The notes beneath the pieces are model-generated. The model did not search any database, was not told where the DNA came from, and saw nothing but the letters and a program-made list of their open reading frames with translations. 64,000 bases of DNA from Roseiarcus sp963709185 (GTDB lineage: Bacteria > Pseudomonadota > Alphaproteobacteria > Rhizobiales > Beijerinckiaceae): the NCBI GenBank assembly GCA_963709185.1, contig CAVPVQ010000022.1, positions 496,001 to 560,000 of the forward strand, written 5' to 3'. Made by a program: the position numbers and the translations under genes. Every line of letters begins with the position of its first letter. Positions within the stretch are counted from its first letter, which is position 1. Positions 27,825 to 36,176 of the stretch are shown here, piece by piece.

Positions 27825-28103
27825 ATGGCGCGTTCAATCTGGAAGGGTCCGTTCATCGACGGCTATCTCCTGAAGAAGGCGGACGCGGCGCGTGGGACGG
27901 GCCGCTCCGACGTCATCAAGATCTGGAGCCGCCGCTCGACCATCTTGCCGCAATTCGTCGGTCTGACCTTCGGCGTGCACAACGGGCACAAGCACGTGCC
28001 GGTTTCCGTCACTGAGGAGATGATCGGCCACAAGTTTGGCGAATTCTCGCCGACCCGCACGTTCCACGGCCATACCGCGGACAAGAAGGCGAAGAGAGCG
28101 TAA
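27825..28103 (+). CDS. rpsS: 30S ribosomal protein S19
   Basis: 92 aa, starting MARSIWKGPFIDGYLLKKAD, with IKIWSRRSTILPQFVGLTF and the C-terminal HKFGEFSPTRTFHGHTADKK. S19 pairs with S13 in the 30S head near the A site. Standard position between rplB and rplV. Confidence 0.98.
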   Translation: MARSIWKGPFIDGYLLKKADAARGTGRSDVIKIWSRRSTILPQFVGLTFGVHNGHKHVPVSVTEEMIGHKFGEFSPTRTFHGHTADKKAKRA

Positions 28104-28108
28104 CCCTC

Positions 28109-28504
28109 ATGTCCAAATCCGCAACCCCTCGCGCCCTCGGCGAACACGAAGCCAAAGCGGTGGTGCGCATGCTGCGCGTCAGCCCGCAGAAGCTCAATCT
28201 TCTGGCCCAGCTCATCCGCGGCAAGAAGGTCGCGACCGCGCTGGCCGATCTCGAATTCTCGCGCAAGCGCATCTCGACCGAAGTGCGCAAGGCGCTGGAA
28301 TTGGCGATCGCCAACGCGGAAAACAACCACGAACTCGACGTCGACGATCTGGTGGTCGGCGAGGCGTTCGTCGGCCGGGCGATGGTGATGAAGCGCTTCA
28401 GCCCGCGAGCGCGCGGCCGCGCCGGACGCATCGAGAAGCCGTTCTCGAATTTGACGATCATCGTGCGGGAAGTCGCGGCCAAGCCCGCCGACGCAGCGGC
28501 CTGA
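28109..28504 (+). CDS. rplV: 50S ribosomal protein L22
   Basis: 131 aa. Core motifs are VRMLRVSPQKLNLLAQLIRG, the AIANAENNHELDVDDLVVGE helix-loop, and the tunnel-facing beta hairpin ending MKRFSPRARGRAGRIEKPFS. The macrolide-related hairpin is intact. Five bases after rpsS and 10 before rpsC. Confidence 0.97.
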   Translation: MSKSATPRALGEHEAKAVVRMLRVSPQKLNLLAQLIRGKKVATALADLEFSRKRISTEVRKALELAIANAENNHELDVDDLVVGEAFVGRAMVMKRFSPRARGRAGRIEKPFSNLTIIVREVAAKPADAAA

Positions 28505-28514
28505 GGAGGGCGCC

Positions 28515-29244
28515 ATGGGTCAGAAGGTCAATCCGATCGGGCTGCGCCTCGGGGTCAATCGCACCTGGGACTCCCGCTGGTATTCCGGCAAGAACGAATA
28601 CGGCAAGCTGCTGCACGAGGACATGAAGATCCGCGACGCGCTGATGAAGAATTTGAAGCAGGCCGCGATCTCGAAGATCATCATCGAGCGGCCGCACAAG
28701 AAGTGCCGCGTCAACATTCATTCGGCGCGTCCCGGCGTGGTCATCGGCAAGAAGGGCGCGGACATCGACAAGCTGCGCAAGCTCGTCTCGAAGCTGACGG
28801 AGTCGGAAGTCGCGATCAACATCGTCGAGGTGCGCAAGCCCGAGGTCGATGCGACGCTGGTCGCCGACTTCGATCGCCCAGCAGCTCGAGCGCCGCGTCG
28901 CGTTCCGCCGCGCGATGAAGCGCGCCGTGCAATCGGCGATGCGCCTCGGCGCCGAGGGCATCCGGATCAATTGCTCCGGGCGGCTGGGCGGCGCGGAAAT
29001 CGCCCGCCTCGAATGGTATCGCGAGGGCCGCGTGCCGCTGCATACCTTGCGCGCCGACGTCGACTACGGCGTCGCCACCGCCCATACGGCCTACGGCACC
29101 TGCGGCATCAAGGTCTGGATATTCAAGGGCGAAATCCTCGAACACGATCCGATGGCCCAGGACAAGAAGCTTGCCGAGGCCGATCATTCGGGTGGCGGCC
29201 GTCCGCGCCGCGACCGCGAGCCGCGCGACCGCGACGCCGCCTGA
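28515..29244 (+). CDS. rpsC: 30S ribosomal protein S3, one +1 frameshift in the read
   Basis: The frame starts MGQKVNPIGLRLGVNRTWDS and carries the KH domain (RPGVVIGKKGADIDKLRKLV). It breaks at 28869-28870, where an extra T turns GACTCGATC into GACTTCGATC. With the T removed it reads VADSIAQQLERRVAFRRAMK and ends at 29244 as 242 aa. S3 guards mRNA entry and has helicase activity with S4/S5. The corrected site contains GACTC, a GANTC methylation motif. Confidence 0.96.
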
Positions 29245-29263
29245 AATCTGAAAGCTCACGATC

Positions 29264-29677
29264 ATGCTGCAACCCAAGAAAACCAAGTTCCGCAAGGCCT
29301 TCAAGGGCCGCATTCGCGGCGTCTCGAAGGCCGGGTTCGAACTGAATTTCGGCCAGTTCGGACTGAAGGCGATGGAGCCGGAGCGCGTCACCGCGCGTCA
29401 GATCGAGGCGGCCCGCCGCGCGCTGACGCGCCACATGAAGCGCGCCGGCCGCGTCTGGATTCGGGTGTTCCCCGACGTGCCGGTGTCGAAGAAGCCGGTC
29501 GAGGTGCGCATGGGCAAAGGCAAGGGCGCGCCCGAATTGTGGGTGGTGCGGGTCGCGCCGGGCCGCATCATGTTCGAGATCGACGGCGTGCCCGCCACCA
29601 TCGCGCGCGAGGCGTTCGACCTCGCCGCCGCGAAATTGCCAATCAAGACGCGCTTTGTCGAGCGCATCGCGGAATAA
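29264..29677 (+). CDS. rplP: 50S ribosomal protein L16
   Basis: 137 aa, starting MLQPKKTKFRKAFKGRIRGV. It has the conserved arginine- and glycine-rich core (ARRALTRHMKRAGRVWIRVF, RMGKGKGAPELWVVRVAPGR). L16 helps position A-site tRNA. It is 12 bases upstream of rpmC, as in other S10 operons. Confidence 0.98.
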   Translation: MLQPKKTKFRKAFKGRIRGVSKAGFELNFGQFGLKAMEPERVTARQIEAARRALTRHMKRAGRVWIRVFPDVPVSKKPVEVRMGKGKGAPELWVVRVAPGRIMFEIDGVPATIAREAFDLAAAKLPIKTRFVERIAE

Positions 29678-29689
29678 GGGGTCGCAGCG

Positions 29690-29905
29690 ATGAAAACGAA
29701 AAGCCGCCTGTCGGACTTGCGCGTCATGACCGAGGACCAGCTCGCCGACGAGACTCTGGCGCTGAAGAAGGAGCAGTTCAACCTGCGCTTTCAGCGCGCC
29801 AGCGGGCAATTGCAGAATACGGCGCGGGTGCGCGTCGTGCGGCGCGATATCGCGCGAACCAAGACGCTCGCCGCCCAGAAGCGCGCCAGCAAGAACAAGA
29901 GCTGA
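29690..29905 (+). CDS. rpmC: 50S ribosomal protein L29
   Basis: 71 aa, two-helix protein (LSDLRVMTEDQLADETLALK, KKEQFNLRFQRASGQLQNTA, RVRVVRRDIARTKTL). L29 lies at the tunnel exit beside L23 and contributes to the trigger factor/SRP docking site. Eleven bases before rpsQ. Confidence 0.97.
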   Translation: MKTKSRLSDLRVMTEDQLADETLALKKEQFNLRFQRASGQLQNTARVRVVRRDIARTKTLAAQKRASKNKS

Positions 29906-29916
29906 GGACGAGGACT

Positions 29917-30162
29917 ATGCCGAAGCGAATTCTCCAGGGCGTCGTCGTCAGCGACAAGCAGGACAAGACCTTGGTGGTCAAGGTCGAGCGCCGTTTCACC
30001 CATCCGCTGCTGAAAAAGACGGTGCGCCGCTCCAAGAACTACCACGCGCATGTCGAGAACAAGACGCACAAGGTCGGCGACACCGTCTCGATCGAAGAGA
30101 CCAAGCCGATTTCCAAGCTCAAGCGATGGATTGTCGTGGACGGCGCCGTCGCCAAGAATTGA
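29917..30162 (+). CDS. rpsQ: 30S ribosomal protein S17
   Basis: 81 aa, starting MPKRILQGVVVSDKQDKTLV, with VKVERRFTHPLLKKTVRRSK and VGDTVSIEETKPISKLKRWI. It is an early-assembly OB-fold protein that binds 16S rRNA h7 and h11. AGGAC lies before the ATG. The 105-base gap to rplN marks the S10/spc boundary and could hold a weak internal promoter, though no clear hexamers were seen. Confidence 0.97.
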   Translation: MPKRILQGVVVSDKQDKTLVVKVERRFTHPLLKKTVRRSKNYHAHVENKTHKVGDTVSIEETKPISKLKRWIVVDGAVAKN

Positions 30163-30267
30163 GGCGCGGCGCAAACGGGTGGCGAACCCCGAGGCGAAGA
30201 TCTCCTTCAGGCGTAGTCCGGCGGCGCAATCGCTGGAAACCGCTCTGACCAGAAAGGCGAACAGGCG

Positions 30268-30636
30268 ATGATTCAGATGCAAACCAACCTCGACGTCGCC
30301 GACAATTCCGGCGCGCGCCGCGTGATGTGCATCAAGGTGCTCGGCGGCTCCAAGCGCCGCTATGCGTCGGTCGGCGACATCATTGTCGTTTCGATCAAGG
30401 AGGCCATTCCGCGCGGCCGCGTGAAGAAGGGCGACGTCATGAAGGCGGTGGTGGTGCGCACCGCCAAGGACATCCGCCGCTCGGACGGCTCGGTGATCCG
30501 ATTCGATTCGAACGCCGCGGTGCTGATCAACGCCCAGTCCGAGCCGGTGGGCACGCGCATCTTCGGGCCGGTGCCGCGCGAATTGCGCGCCAAGAACCAT
30601 GTCAAGATCATCTCGCTCGCCCCGGAGGTGCTGTGA
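30268..30636 (+). CDS. rplN: 50S ribosomal protein L14
   Basis: 122 aa, starting MIQMQTNLDVADNSGARRVM, then CIKVLGGSKRRYASVGDIIV, and the end TRIFGPVPRELRAKNHVKII. L14 bridges to 16S h14 and binds the silencing factor RsfS. First gene of the spc run. Its stop overlaps the rplX start by one base (TGATG), implying coupled translation. Confidence 0.98.
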   Translation: MIQMQTNLDVADNSGARRVMCIKVLGGSKRRYASVGDIIVVSIKEAIPRGRVKKGDVMKAVVVRTAKDIRRSDGSVIRFDSNAAVLINAQSEPVGTRIFGPVPRELRAKNHVKIISLAPEVL

Positions 30637-30953
30637 TGGCCGCCAAGATCAAGAAAGGCGACAAGGTCGTCGTTCTGGCCGGGCGCGACAAGGGCCGCAG
30701 CGGCGAAGTCAAGTCGGTCGATCCGCGCGCCTCGCGCGCCATCGTCGAGGGCGTCAACCTCGTCAAGCGCCACACGCGCCAGACCGCGCAGACCGAAGGC
30801 GGCATCCTGTCCAAGGAGGCGTCGATCGACCTGTCGAACCTGGCGATCGCCGACCCCAAGAGCGGCAAGCCGACGCGGGTCGGGTTCAAGTTTCTCGATG
30901 ACGGCCGCAAGGTCCGGTTCGCCAAGCTTTCCGGAGATCTGATCGATGGCTGA
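30636..30953 (+). CDS. rplX: 50S ribosomal protein L24
   Basis: 105 aa from the ATG in TGATG. It has the KOW motif (IKKGDKVVVLAGRDKGRSGE), then EGVNLVKRHTRQTAQTEGGI. L24 starts 50S assembly near the tunnel exit. Its 3' end overlaps the rplE start by 8 bases. Confidence 0.97.
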   Translation: MAAKIKKGDKVVVLAGRDKGRSGEVKSVDPRASRAIVEGVNLVKRHTRQTAQTEGGILSKEASIDLSNLAIADPKSGKPTRVGFKFLDDGRKVRFAKLSGDLIDG

Positions 30954-31674
30954 CGCAAAATCCGACAAGGGCGCCAAGTCCGACAAAGGCGCCAAGGCCG
31001 ACAAGGGCGCCAAGCCGGCGAAAGCCGAGGCGCCGGCCGAGGCCGGCAAGTCGGCCAAGGGCAAGGGCAAGCCGGCCGCCGCGGCCAAGGCGCCGCCGCA
31101 GGCAGGCCCGGCCGCCGCGCTGCCGAAGGACTATGTCGCGCGCCTCAAGAAGCTGTATCGCGAGGACATCGTTCCCAAGCTGCTCAAGGAGTTCGGCTAC
31201 AAGAACGCGCTCGAAGTGCCGCGCATCGACAAGGTCGTGCTCAACATGGGCGTCGGCGAAGCGGTGAACGACACCAAGAAAGTCGCCGCCGCGGCGGCCG
31301 ATCTGGCGCTGATCGCCGGTCAGAAGCCGATCATCACGCGCGCCCGCAAGGCGATCTCGACCTTCAAGGTGCGCGAGAACATGCCGATCGGCGCGAAGGT
31401 GACGCTTCGCCAGACGCGGATGTACGAATTCCTCGATCGTCTCGTCACGGTGGCGCTGCCGCGCGTGCGCGACTTCCGCGGCCTCGACCCGAAGTCGTTC
31501 GACGGGCGCGGCAATTATGCGCTGGGCGTCAAGGAGCACATCATCTTCCCCGAAATCGACTACGACAAGGCGGAAGCGATGCTTGGCATGGACATCGTCG
31601 TTTGCACGACGGCCAAGACCGACGCGGAGGCGCGGGCTCTGCTGCGCGCCTTCAACTTTCCGTTCCGGCAGTGA
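30946..31674 (+). CDS. rplE: 50S ribosomal protein L5 with long Lys/Ala-rich N-terminal extension
   Basis: 242 aa against the usual 178-187. The normal L5 fold begins at about residue 62 (LPKDYVARLKKLYREDIVPK) and is complete (NMGVGEAVNDTKK, AISTFKVRENMPIGAKVTLR, GVKEHIIFPEID). Residues 2-60 are an added segment of repeats (AKSDKG twice, then AKADKG) followed by a Lys/Ala/Pro-rich stretch. Starts in the normal L5 position are absent, and the ATG at 30946 sits at the expected overlap with rplX. The extension is therefore probably translated. L5 binds 5S rRNA and the P-site tRNA elbow. Confidence 0.93.
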   Translation: MADAKSDKGAKSDKGAKADKGAKPAKAEAPAEAGKSAKGKGKPAAAAKAPPQAGPAAALPKDYVARLKKLYREDIVPKLLKEFGYKNALEVPRIDKVVLNMGVGEAVNDTKKVAAAAADLALIAGQKPIITRARKAISTFKVRENMPIGAKVTLRQTRMYEFLDRLVTVALPRVRDFRGLDPKSFDGRGNYALGVKEHIIFPEIDYDKAEAMLGMDIVVCTTAKTDAEARALLRAFNFPFRQ

Positions 31675-31709
31675 GCTGACCCGCTCAGACGCGGAAATGA
31701 GAGGAATCA

Positions 31710-32015
31710 ATGGCAAAGAAGAGTTCGATCGAGAATAACAATCGGCGGGCGAAGCTGGTGAAGAAATTTGCGGCGCGCCGCAAGCGGTTGCTGGCGATCG
31801 CCAACAACGAGAAGTCGCCGATGGAGGAGCGTTTCGAGGCGCGCCTGAAGCTCGGCGCGTTGCCGCGCAATTCTGCGGCCGACCGCGTGCGCAACCGCTG
31901 CGAAGTGACCGGGCGGCCGCGCGCCTATTACCGCAAGTTCAAGATGTCGCGCATCGCGTTGCGCGATCTTGGCAACAAGGGCCTGATCCCGGGCCTCGTG
32001 AAGTCGAGCTGGTGA
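31710..32015 (+). CDS. rpsN: 30S ribosomal protein S14 (long, zinc-free form)
   Basis: 101 aa, starting MAKKSSIENNNRRAKLVKKF, with RNRCEVTGRPRAYYRKFKMS and the end GLVKSSW. The length and lack of the paired CxxC motifs mark the C-minus, zinc-independent form usual in proteobacteria. AGAGGAA precedes the start. Confidence 0.97.
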   Translation: MAKKSSIENNNRRAKLVKKFAARRKRLLAIANNEKSPMEERFEARLKLGALPRNSAADRVRNRCEVTGRPRAYYRKFKMSRIALRDLGNKGLIPGLVKSSW

Positions 32016-32028
32016 GGGGAAGACGATC

Positions 32029-32427
32029 ATGGCTGTGAACGATCCCCTGGGCGATATGCTGACCCGCATCCGCAACGCGCAGATGCGCAAGCGCGGCAAG
32101 GTGTCGACGCCGGGCTCAAGCCTGCGCGCCCATGTTCTCGACGTGCTCGAGGCGGAAGGCTATATCCGCGGCTATTCGACGACCGACTACGGCAACGGCC
32201 GCACCGAGTTCGAGATCGAGCTGAAATATTTCGACAACGAGCCGGTGATCCGTCAGATCGAGCGGGTCTCCAAGCCGGGCCGCCGCGTCTACGCCGCGGT
32301 CGATGCGATGCCGCGGGTCGCCAACGGCCTTGGCGTCACCATCATCTCGACCCCCAAGGGCGTGATGGCGGATCATGCGGCGCGCGAAAATCATGTCGGC
32401 GGCGAAGTCCTCTGCAAGGTCTTCTGA
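32029..32427 (+). CDS. rpsH: 30S ribosomal protein S8
   Basis: 132 aa, starting MAVNDPLGDMLTRIRNAQMR, with FEIELKYFDNEPVIRQIERV and the C-terminal GLGVTIISTPKGVMADHAAR. S8 binds 16S h21 and in enterobacteria represses the spc operon. 13 bases after rpsN. Confidence 0.98.
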   Translation: MAVNDPLGDMLTRIRNAQMRKRGKVSTPGSSLRAHVLDVLEAEGYIRGYSTTDYGNGRTEFEIELKYFDNEPVIRQIERVSKPGRRVYAAVDAMPRVANGLGVTIISTPKGVMADHAARENHVGGEVLCKVF

Positions 32428-32450
32428 GCGCCAGAAACGGAAAGAGCGTC

Positions 32451-32985
32451 ATGTCTCGTGTCGGCAAAAAGCCCGTCCTCGTCCCCGCCGGCGTCTCCGC
32501 CCGGCTGGACGGCCACACCGTCGCCGTCAAAGGCGCCAAGGGCGAACTGAAGTTCACCGCGTCCGACGACGTCACCGTCAAGGTCGAGGGCAATCTGATC
32601 CGCATCGACCCGCGCGGCGACAGCAAGCGCGCGCAGGCGATGTGGGGAACGGCGCGCTCGATGATCCAGAATCTCGTCGTCGGCGTCACCAAGGGCTATC
32701 GAAAAGAAGCTCGAGATCAACGGCGTCGGCTACAAAGCGGCGGTCGCCGGCAAGAACCTGCAGTTGTCGCTTGGCTTCAGCCATGATGTGATTTATCCGA
32801 TCCCGGCCGGCGTGACGATCGTCACCCCCAAGCCGACGGAAATCACCATCGCCGGCATCGACAAGCGGCAGGTCGGCCAGATCGCCGCCGAAATCCGGGC
32901 CTTCCGGCCGCCCGAACCCTATAAGGGCAAGGGCGTGAAACACGTCGACGAATTCATCTTCCGCAAGGAAGGCAAGAAGAAGTAA
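32451..32985 (+). CDS. rplF: 50S ribosomal protein L6, one +1 frameshift in the read
   Basis: The gene begins MSRVGKKPVLVPAGVSARLD and breaks at base 32700. An extra C there changes TATGAAAAG to TATCGAAAAG. Without it the protein continues YEKKLEINGVGYKAAVAGKN and ends at 32985 with 177 aa, the normal length. The C-terminal motif RPPEPYKGKGVKHVDEFI is conserved. L6 lies near the sarcin-ricin loop. Confidence 0.95.
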
Positions 32986-32995
32986 GGGCGCCGCC

Positions 32996-33358
32996 ATGGC
33001 CACATCGAAAAAGACCACCGACCGGCGCAAGGCGCGCATCCGCCGAGCCGTCGCCGCGCGCCGCTACGGGCGTCCGCGCCTCAGCGTGTTCCGCTCGTCC
33101 AAACAGATCTATGCGCAGATCATCGACGACGAGAAGGGCGTGACGATCGTCGCGGCGTCCTCGCTCGAGAAGGCCAAGCGCGAAAGCCTGAAGACCGGCG
33201 CCAATATCGAAGCGGCGCGGCTGATCGGCAAGGAGCTCGCCGAGCGCGCGGTCAAGGCCGGGGTCAAGCAGGTGGTGTTCGATCGCGGCGGCTATATGTA
33301 TCACGGGCGCGTCAAGGCGCTGGCCGAGGGCGCCCGCGAAGGCGGCCTCGACTTCTGA
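32996..33358 (+). CDS. rplR: 50S ribosomal protein L18
   Basis: 120 aa with a basic N-terminal tail (TDRRKARIRRAVAARRYGRP), then RLSVFRSSKQIYAQIIDDEK and the end VFDRGGYMYHGRVKALAEGA. L18 delivers 5S rRNA to the ribosome with L5. It starts 10 bases after rplF and is followed by a 69-base gap before rpsE. Confidence 0.97.
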   Translation: MATSKKTTDRRKARIRRAVAARRYGRPRLSVFRSSKQIYAQIIDDEKGVTIVAASSLEKAKRESLKTGANIEAARLIGKELAERAVKAGVKQVVFDRGGYMYHGRVKALAEGAREGGLDF

Positions 33359-33427
33359 ACCGGGAATGACCCAAGCGAGCGGCGCGCCGTCCGGCGGCGC
33401 CGCGTCAAGTGACGGAATGGAATTGAC

Positions 33428-34000
33428 ATGGCGCGTGAAGGGGAAGGCGGCCGCGGCCGCGACCACAATCGGGAGGAGCGGGACAGCGAATTCGTCGACC
33501 GCCTCGTTCACATCAATCGCGTCGCGAAGGTTGTGAAGGGCGGACGCCGCTTCGGCTTCGCCGCCCTCGTGGTGGTGGGCGACCAGAAAGGCCGCGTCGG
33601 CTTCGGGCATGGCAAGGCGCGCGAAGTGCCCGAGGCCATTCGCAAGGCGACCGAAGCCGCCAAGCGCGGGGTGATCCGCGTGCCGCTTCGCGAGGGGCGC
33701 ACGCTCCATCATGACGTGAACGGGCGCCACGGCGCCGGGCGGGTGGTTCTGCGCGCCGCTGTCGCCGGCACCGGCATCATCGCGGGCGGCCCGATGCGCG
33801 CCGTGTTCGAATCGCTCGGGGTGCATGACGTCGTCGCCAAGAGCCAGGGGTCGTCCAATCCCTACAACATGGTTCGCGCGACGTTCGACGCGTTGCGCCA
33901 GGAAGACAGCCCGCGCTCGGTCGCCCAGCGGCGCAACATCAAAGTCTCCACGCTTCAGTCCCGGCGCGTCGGCGTTGAAGCCGACGCGTCGGATTCATGA
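33428..34000 (+). CDS. rpsE: 30S ribosomal protein S5
   Basis: 190 aa. The dsRNA-binding-like core reads FVDRLVHINRVAKVVKGGRR, then FGFAALVVVGDQKGRVGFGH and GKAREVPEAI. The second domain contains SQGSSNPYNMVRATFDAL. The region linked to spectinomycin and ram phenotypes appears intact. S5 acts in decoding accuracy and mRNA unwinding. Confidence 0.97.
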   Translation: MAREGEGGRGRDHNREERDSEFVDRLVHINRVAKVVKGGRRFGFAALVVVGDQKGRVGFGHGKAREVPEAIRKATEAAKRGVIRVPLREGRTLHHDVNGRHGAGRVVLRAAVAGTGIIAGGPMRAVFESLGVHDVVAKSQGSSNPYNMVRATFDALRQEDSPRSVAQRRNIKVSTLQSRRVGVEADASDS

Positions 34001-34014
34001 TCGGGAAGCCCGTC

Positions 34015-34206
34015 ATGCCGCAGGTGAAAATGATCACGCTCGAACAGACCGCCAGCGCCATCGGGCGCCGCAACGATCAGCGCCAGACCCTGATCGGTCT
34101 TGGCCTCAACCGGATCGGCCGGCGCTCGGCGGTGCTCGACACGCCCGCCGCGCGCGGCATGATCGCCAAGGTCGCGCATCTCGTGCGCGTCATTGACGAC
34201 CTGTAA
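34015..34206 (+). CDS. rpmD: 50S ribosomal protein L30
   Basis: 63 aa from ATG 34015, chosen because GGGAAG lies 6 bases upstream and the resulting N terminus matches L30 lengths. An earlier ATG at 33997 overlaps the rpsE stop and would add six residues. Core: RRNDQRQTLIGLGLNRIGRR and RGMIAKVAHLVRVIDDL. L30 is a small 23S-binding protein, in its usual place between rpsE and rplO. Confidence 0.94.
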   Translation: MPQVKMITLEQTASAIGRRNDQRQTLIGLGLNRIGRRSAVLDTPAARGMIAKVAHLVRVIDDL

Positions 34207-34218
34207 GGATTTGAACCC

Positions 34219-34698
34219 ATGAAACTCAACGAGATCGCCGACAATCCGAGCGCCTCCCAGGCGCGCACGCGGGTCGGGCGCGGCATCGGCTCCGGCAAGG
34301 GCAAGCAGGCCGGCCGCGGCGGCAAGGGCCAGACCGCGCGCTCGGGCGTGCGCATCAAGGGTTTTGAAGGCGGCCAGATGCCGCTGCATCGCCGCCTGCC
34401 CAAGCGCGGCTTCACCAATCCGTCGGCGAGCGACATCAACGAGGTCAATCTCGGGCGCGTGCAGGCGGCGATCGACGCCGGCAAACTCGACGCGGCCGGC
34501 GTGGTGACGGTCGAAGCCCTGGTCGCGGCGGGGGTGTGCGCCCGCGCGCGCGACGGCGTGAAGATTCTCGGCAAGGGCGAACTGACGGTCAAGCTGTCCT
34601 TTGAGGTGCTCGGGGCGTCGAAGAGCGCGGTCGCGGCGATCGAAAAAGCCGGCGGGGCCGTCAAGCTGCTCAGGGCGGAGGCGGCCGTCGAGAGCTGA
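34219..34698 (+). CDS. rplO: 50S ribosomal protein L15
   Basis: 159 aa, starting MKLNEIADNPSASQARTRVG. It has the glycine/lysine-rich extended tail (RGIGSGKGKQAGRGGKGQTA, RSGVRIKGFEGGQMPLHRRL). Late-assembly L15 threads through the 50S core. It is followed by 143 bases without a gene before secY. Confidence 0.97.
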   Translation: MKLNEIADNPSASQARTRVGRGIGSGKGKQAGRGGKGQTARSGVRIKGFEGGQMPLHRRLPKRGFTNPSASDINEVNLGRVQAAIDAGKLDAAGVVTVEALVAAGVCARARDGVKILGKGELTVKLSFEVLGASKSAVAAIEKAGGAVKLLRAEAAVES

Positions 34699-34841
34699 GG
34701 GGTCGCCTCGCCAGTGACAAATCGCTGCGGGCCGACCATATGACCGGGGTGACGGGATGGCGCTCATCTTCGGCGCTTTGCCCCACCGCCCAAGTCGGAA
34801 CCTGTTGAACCCGGCGCGAAGCGCCGCTCGGAGCGCTCTCA

Positions 34842-36176
34842 ATGGCATCGGCAGCCGAACAGCTCGCAGCCAACATCAACTGGTCGGCCTTCGGCAAGGC
34901 CGAGGAACTCAAGAAGCGCATCTGGTTCACGCTCGGCGCTTTGGTCATTTTCCGGCTGGGAACCTATATTCCGCTGCCAGGCATCAACGCCGACGCCTTT
35001 GAGCAAGCCTTCCTCGGCCAGAAGCAGGGCGTGCTCGACCTGTTCAACATGTTTTCGGGCGGCGCGGTTCAGCGCATGGCGATTTTCGCGCTGAACATCA
35101 TGCCGTATATTTCGGCCTCGATCATCATCCAGTTGCTGAGCTCCGTCGTTCCCAGCCTCGAGACCCTGAAGAAGGAAGGCGAGGCGGGGCGCAAGGTGCT
35201 CAATCAATACACCCGCTATCTCTGCGTCATTCTGGCGGTGTTCCAGGCCTATGGCATTTCGGTCGGGCTGCAGGGGCGCGAAGGCATCGTCGCCGAACCC
35301 GGCCTGTTCTTCACCTTGTCGACCGTGGTGACGCTGACCGGGGGCACCATGTTCCTCGTCTGGCTCGGCGAGCAGATCACCTCGCGCGGCGTCGGCAACG
35401 GCTCCTCGCTGATCATTTTCGCGGGCATTGTCGCGCGCCTGCCCGAAGCCGTCGTCCAGACGTTCGAACTCGGCCGCCAGGGCGCGATCTCGACCGGCCT
35501 GGTGCTCGGCGTGGTCGTCATGGCGATGGCGGTGATCACCTTCATCGTGTTCATGGAACGCGCGCAGCGGCGCGTGCCGATCACCTATCCCAAGCGCCAG
35601 GTCGGCAACAAGATGTACGAGGGGCAGACCTCGTTCCTGCCGCTCAAGCTCAACACCTCCGGCGTCATCCCGCCGATTTTCGCGTCCTCGCTGCTGCTGC
35701 TGCCGACCACCGCCGCCAATTTCGCGCAGGGCAGTTCGGGGTCGGGGATTCTCGCGACGATTTCGACGCTGCTCGGCCGCGGCAGCCCGCTTTACTACCT
35801 GCTCTACGTCGGCCTGATCGTATTCTTCGCCTTCTTCTACACCGCGACGGTGTTCAACCCGACCGACACCGCCGACAATCTGAAGAAGCATGGCGGCTTC
35901 GTTCCCGGCGTGCGGCCCGGCGAGCGGACGGCGCAATATATCGACTACATCCTGACCCGCATCACCGTGGTCGGCGCCCTCTATCTCGCGATCATTTGCC
36001 TGTTGCCGGAAATGCTGATTTCCTATGCGGCGCTGCCGTTCTATTTTGGCGGCACGTCGCTGCTGATCGTGGTCAACGTCACGATGGACACGGTCGCCCA
36101 GATTCACGGACATCTACAGGCCCACCAATACGAAGGCCTGATCCGCAAAGCCAAGCTGAGGGGGAGAAAGAGATGA
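34842..36176 (+). CDS. secY: Protein translocase subunit SecY
   Basis: 444 aa with ten predicted membrane helices. Conserved parts are FRLGTYIPLPGINADAF, the plug region FNMFSGGAVQRMAIFALNIM, PYISASIIIQLL, and the cytoplasmic C5 loop FVPGVRPGERTAQYIDYILT that binds SecA and the ribosome. SecY forms the channel of the SecYEG translocon. Its stop overlaps the adk start as ATGA, so the two are coupled. Confidence 0.98.
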   Translation: MASAAEQLAANINWSAFGKAEELKKRIWFTLGALVIFRLGTYIPLPGINADAFEQAFLGQKQGVLDLFNMFSGGAVQRMAIFALNIMPYISASIIIQLLSSVVPSLETLKKEGEAGRKVLNQYTRYLCVILAVFQAYGISVGLQGREGIVAEPGLFFTLSTVVTLTGGTMFLVWLGEQITSRGVGNGSSLIIFAGIVARLPEAVVQTFELGRQGAISTGLVLGVVVMAMAVITFIVFMERAQRRVPITYPKRQVGNKMYEGQTSFLPLKLNTSGVIPPIFASSLLLLPTTAANFAQGSSGSGILATISTLLGRGSPLYYLLYVGLIVFFAFFYTATVFNPTDTADNLKKHGGFVPGVRPGERTAQYIDYILTRITVVGALYLAIICLLPEMLISYAALPFYFGGTSLLIVVNVTMDTVAQIHGHLQAHQYEGLIRKAKLRGRKR

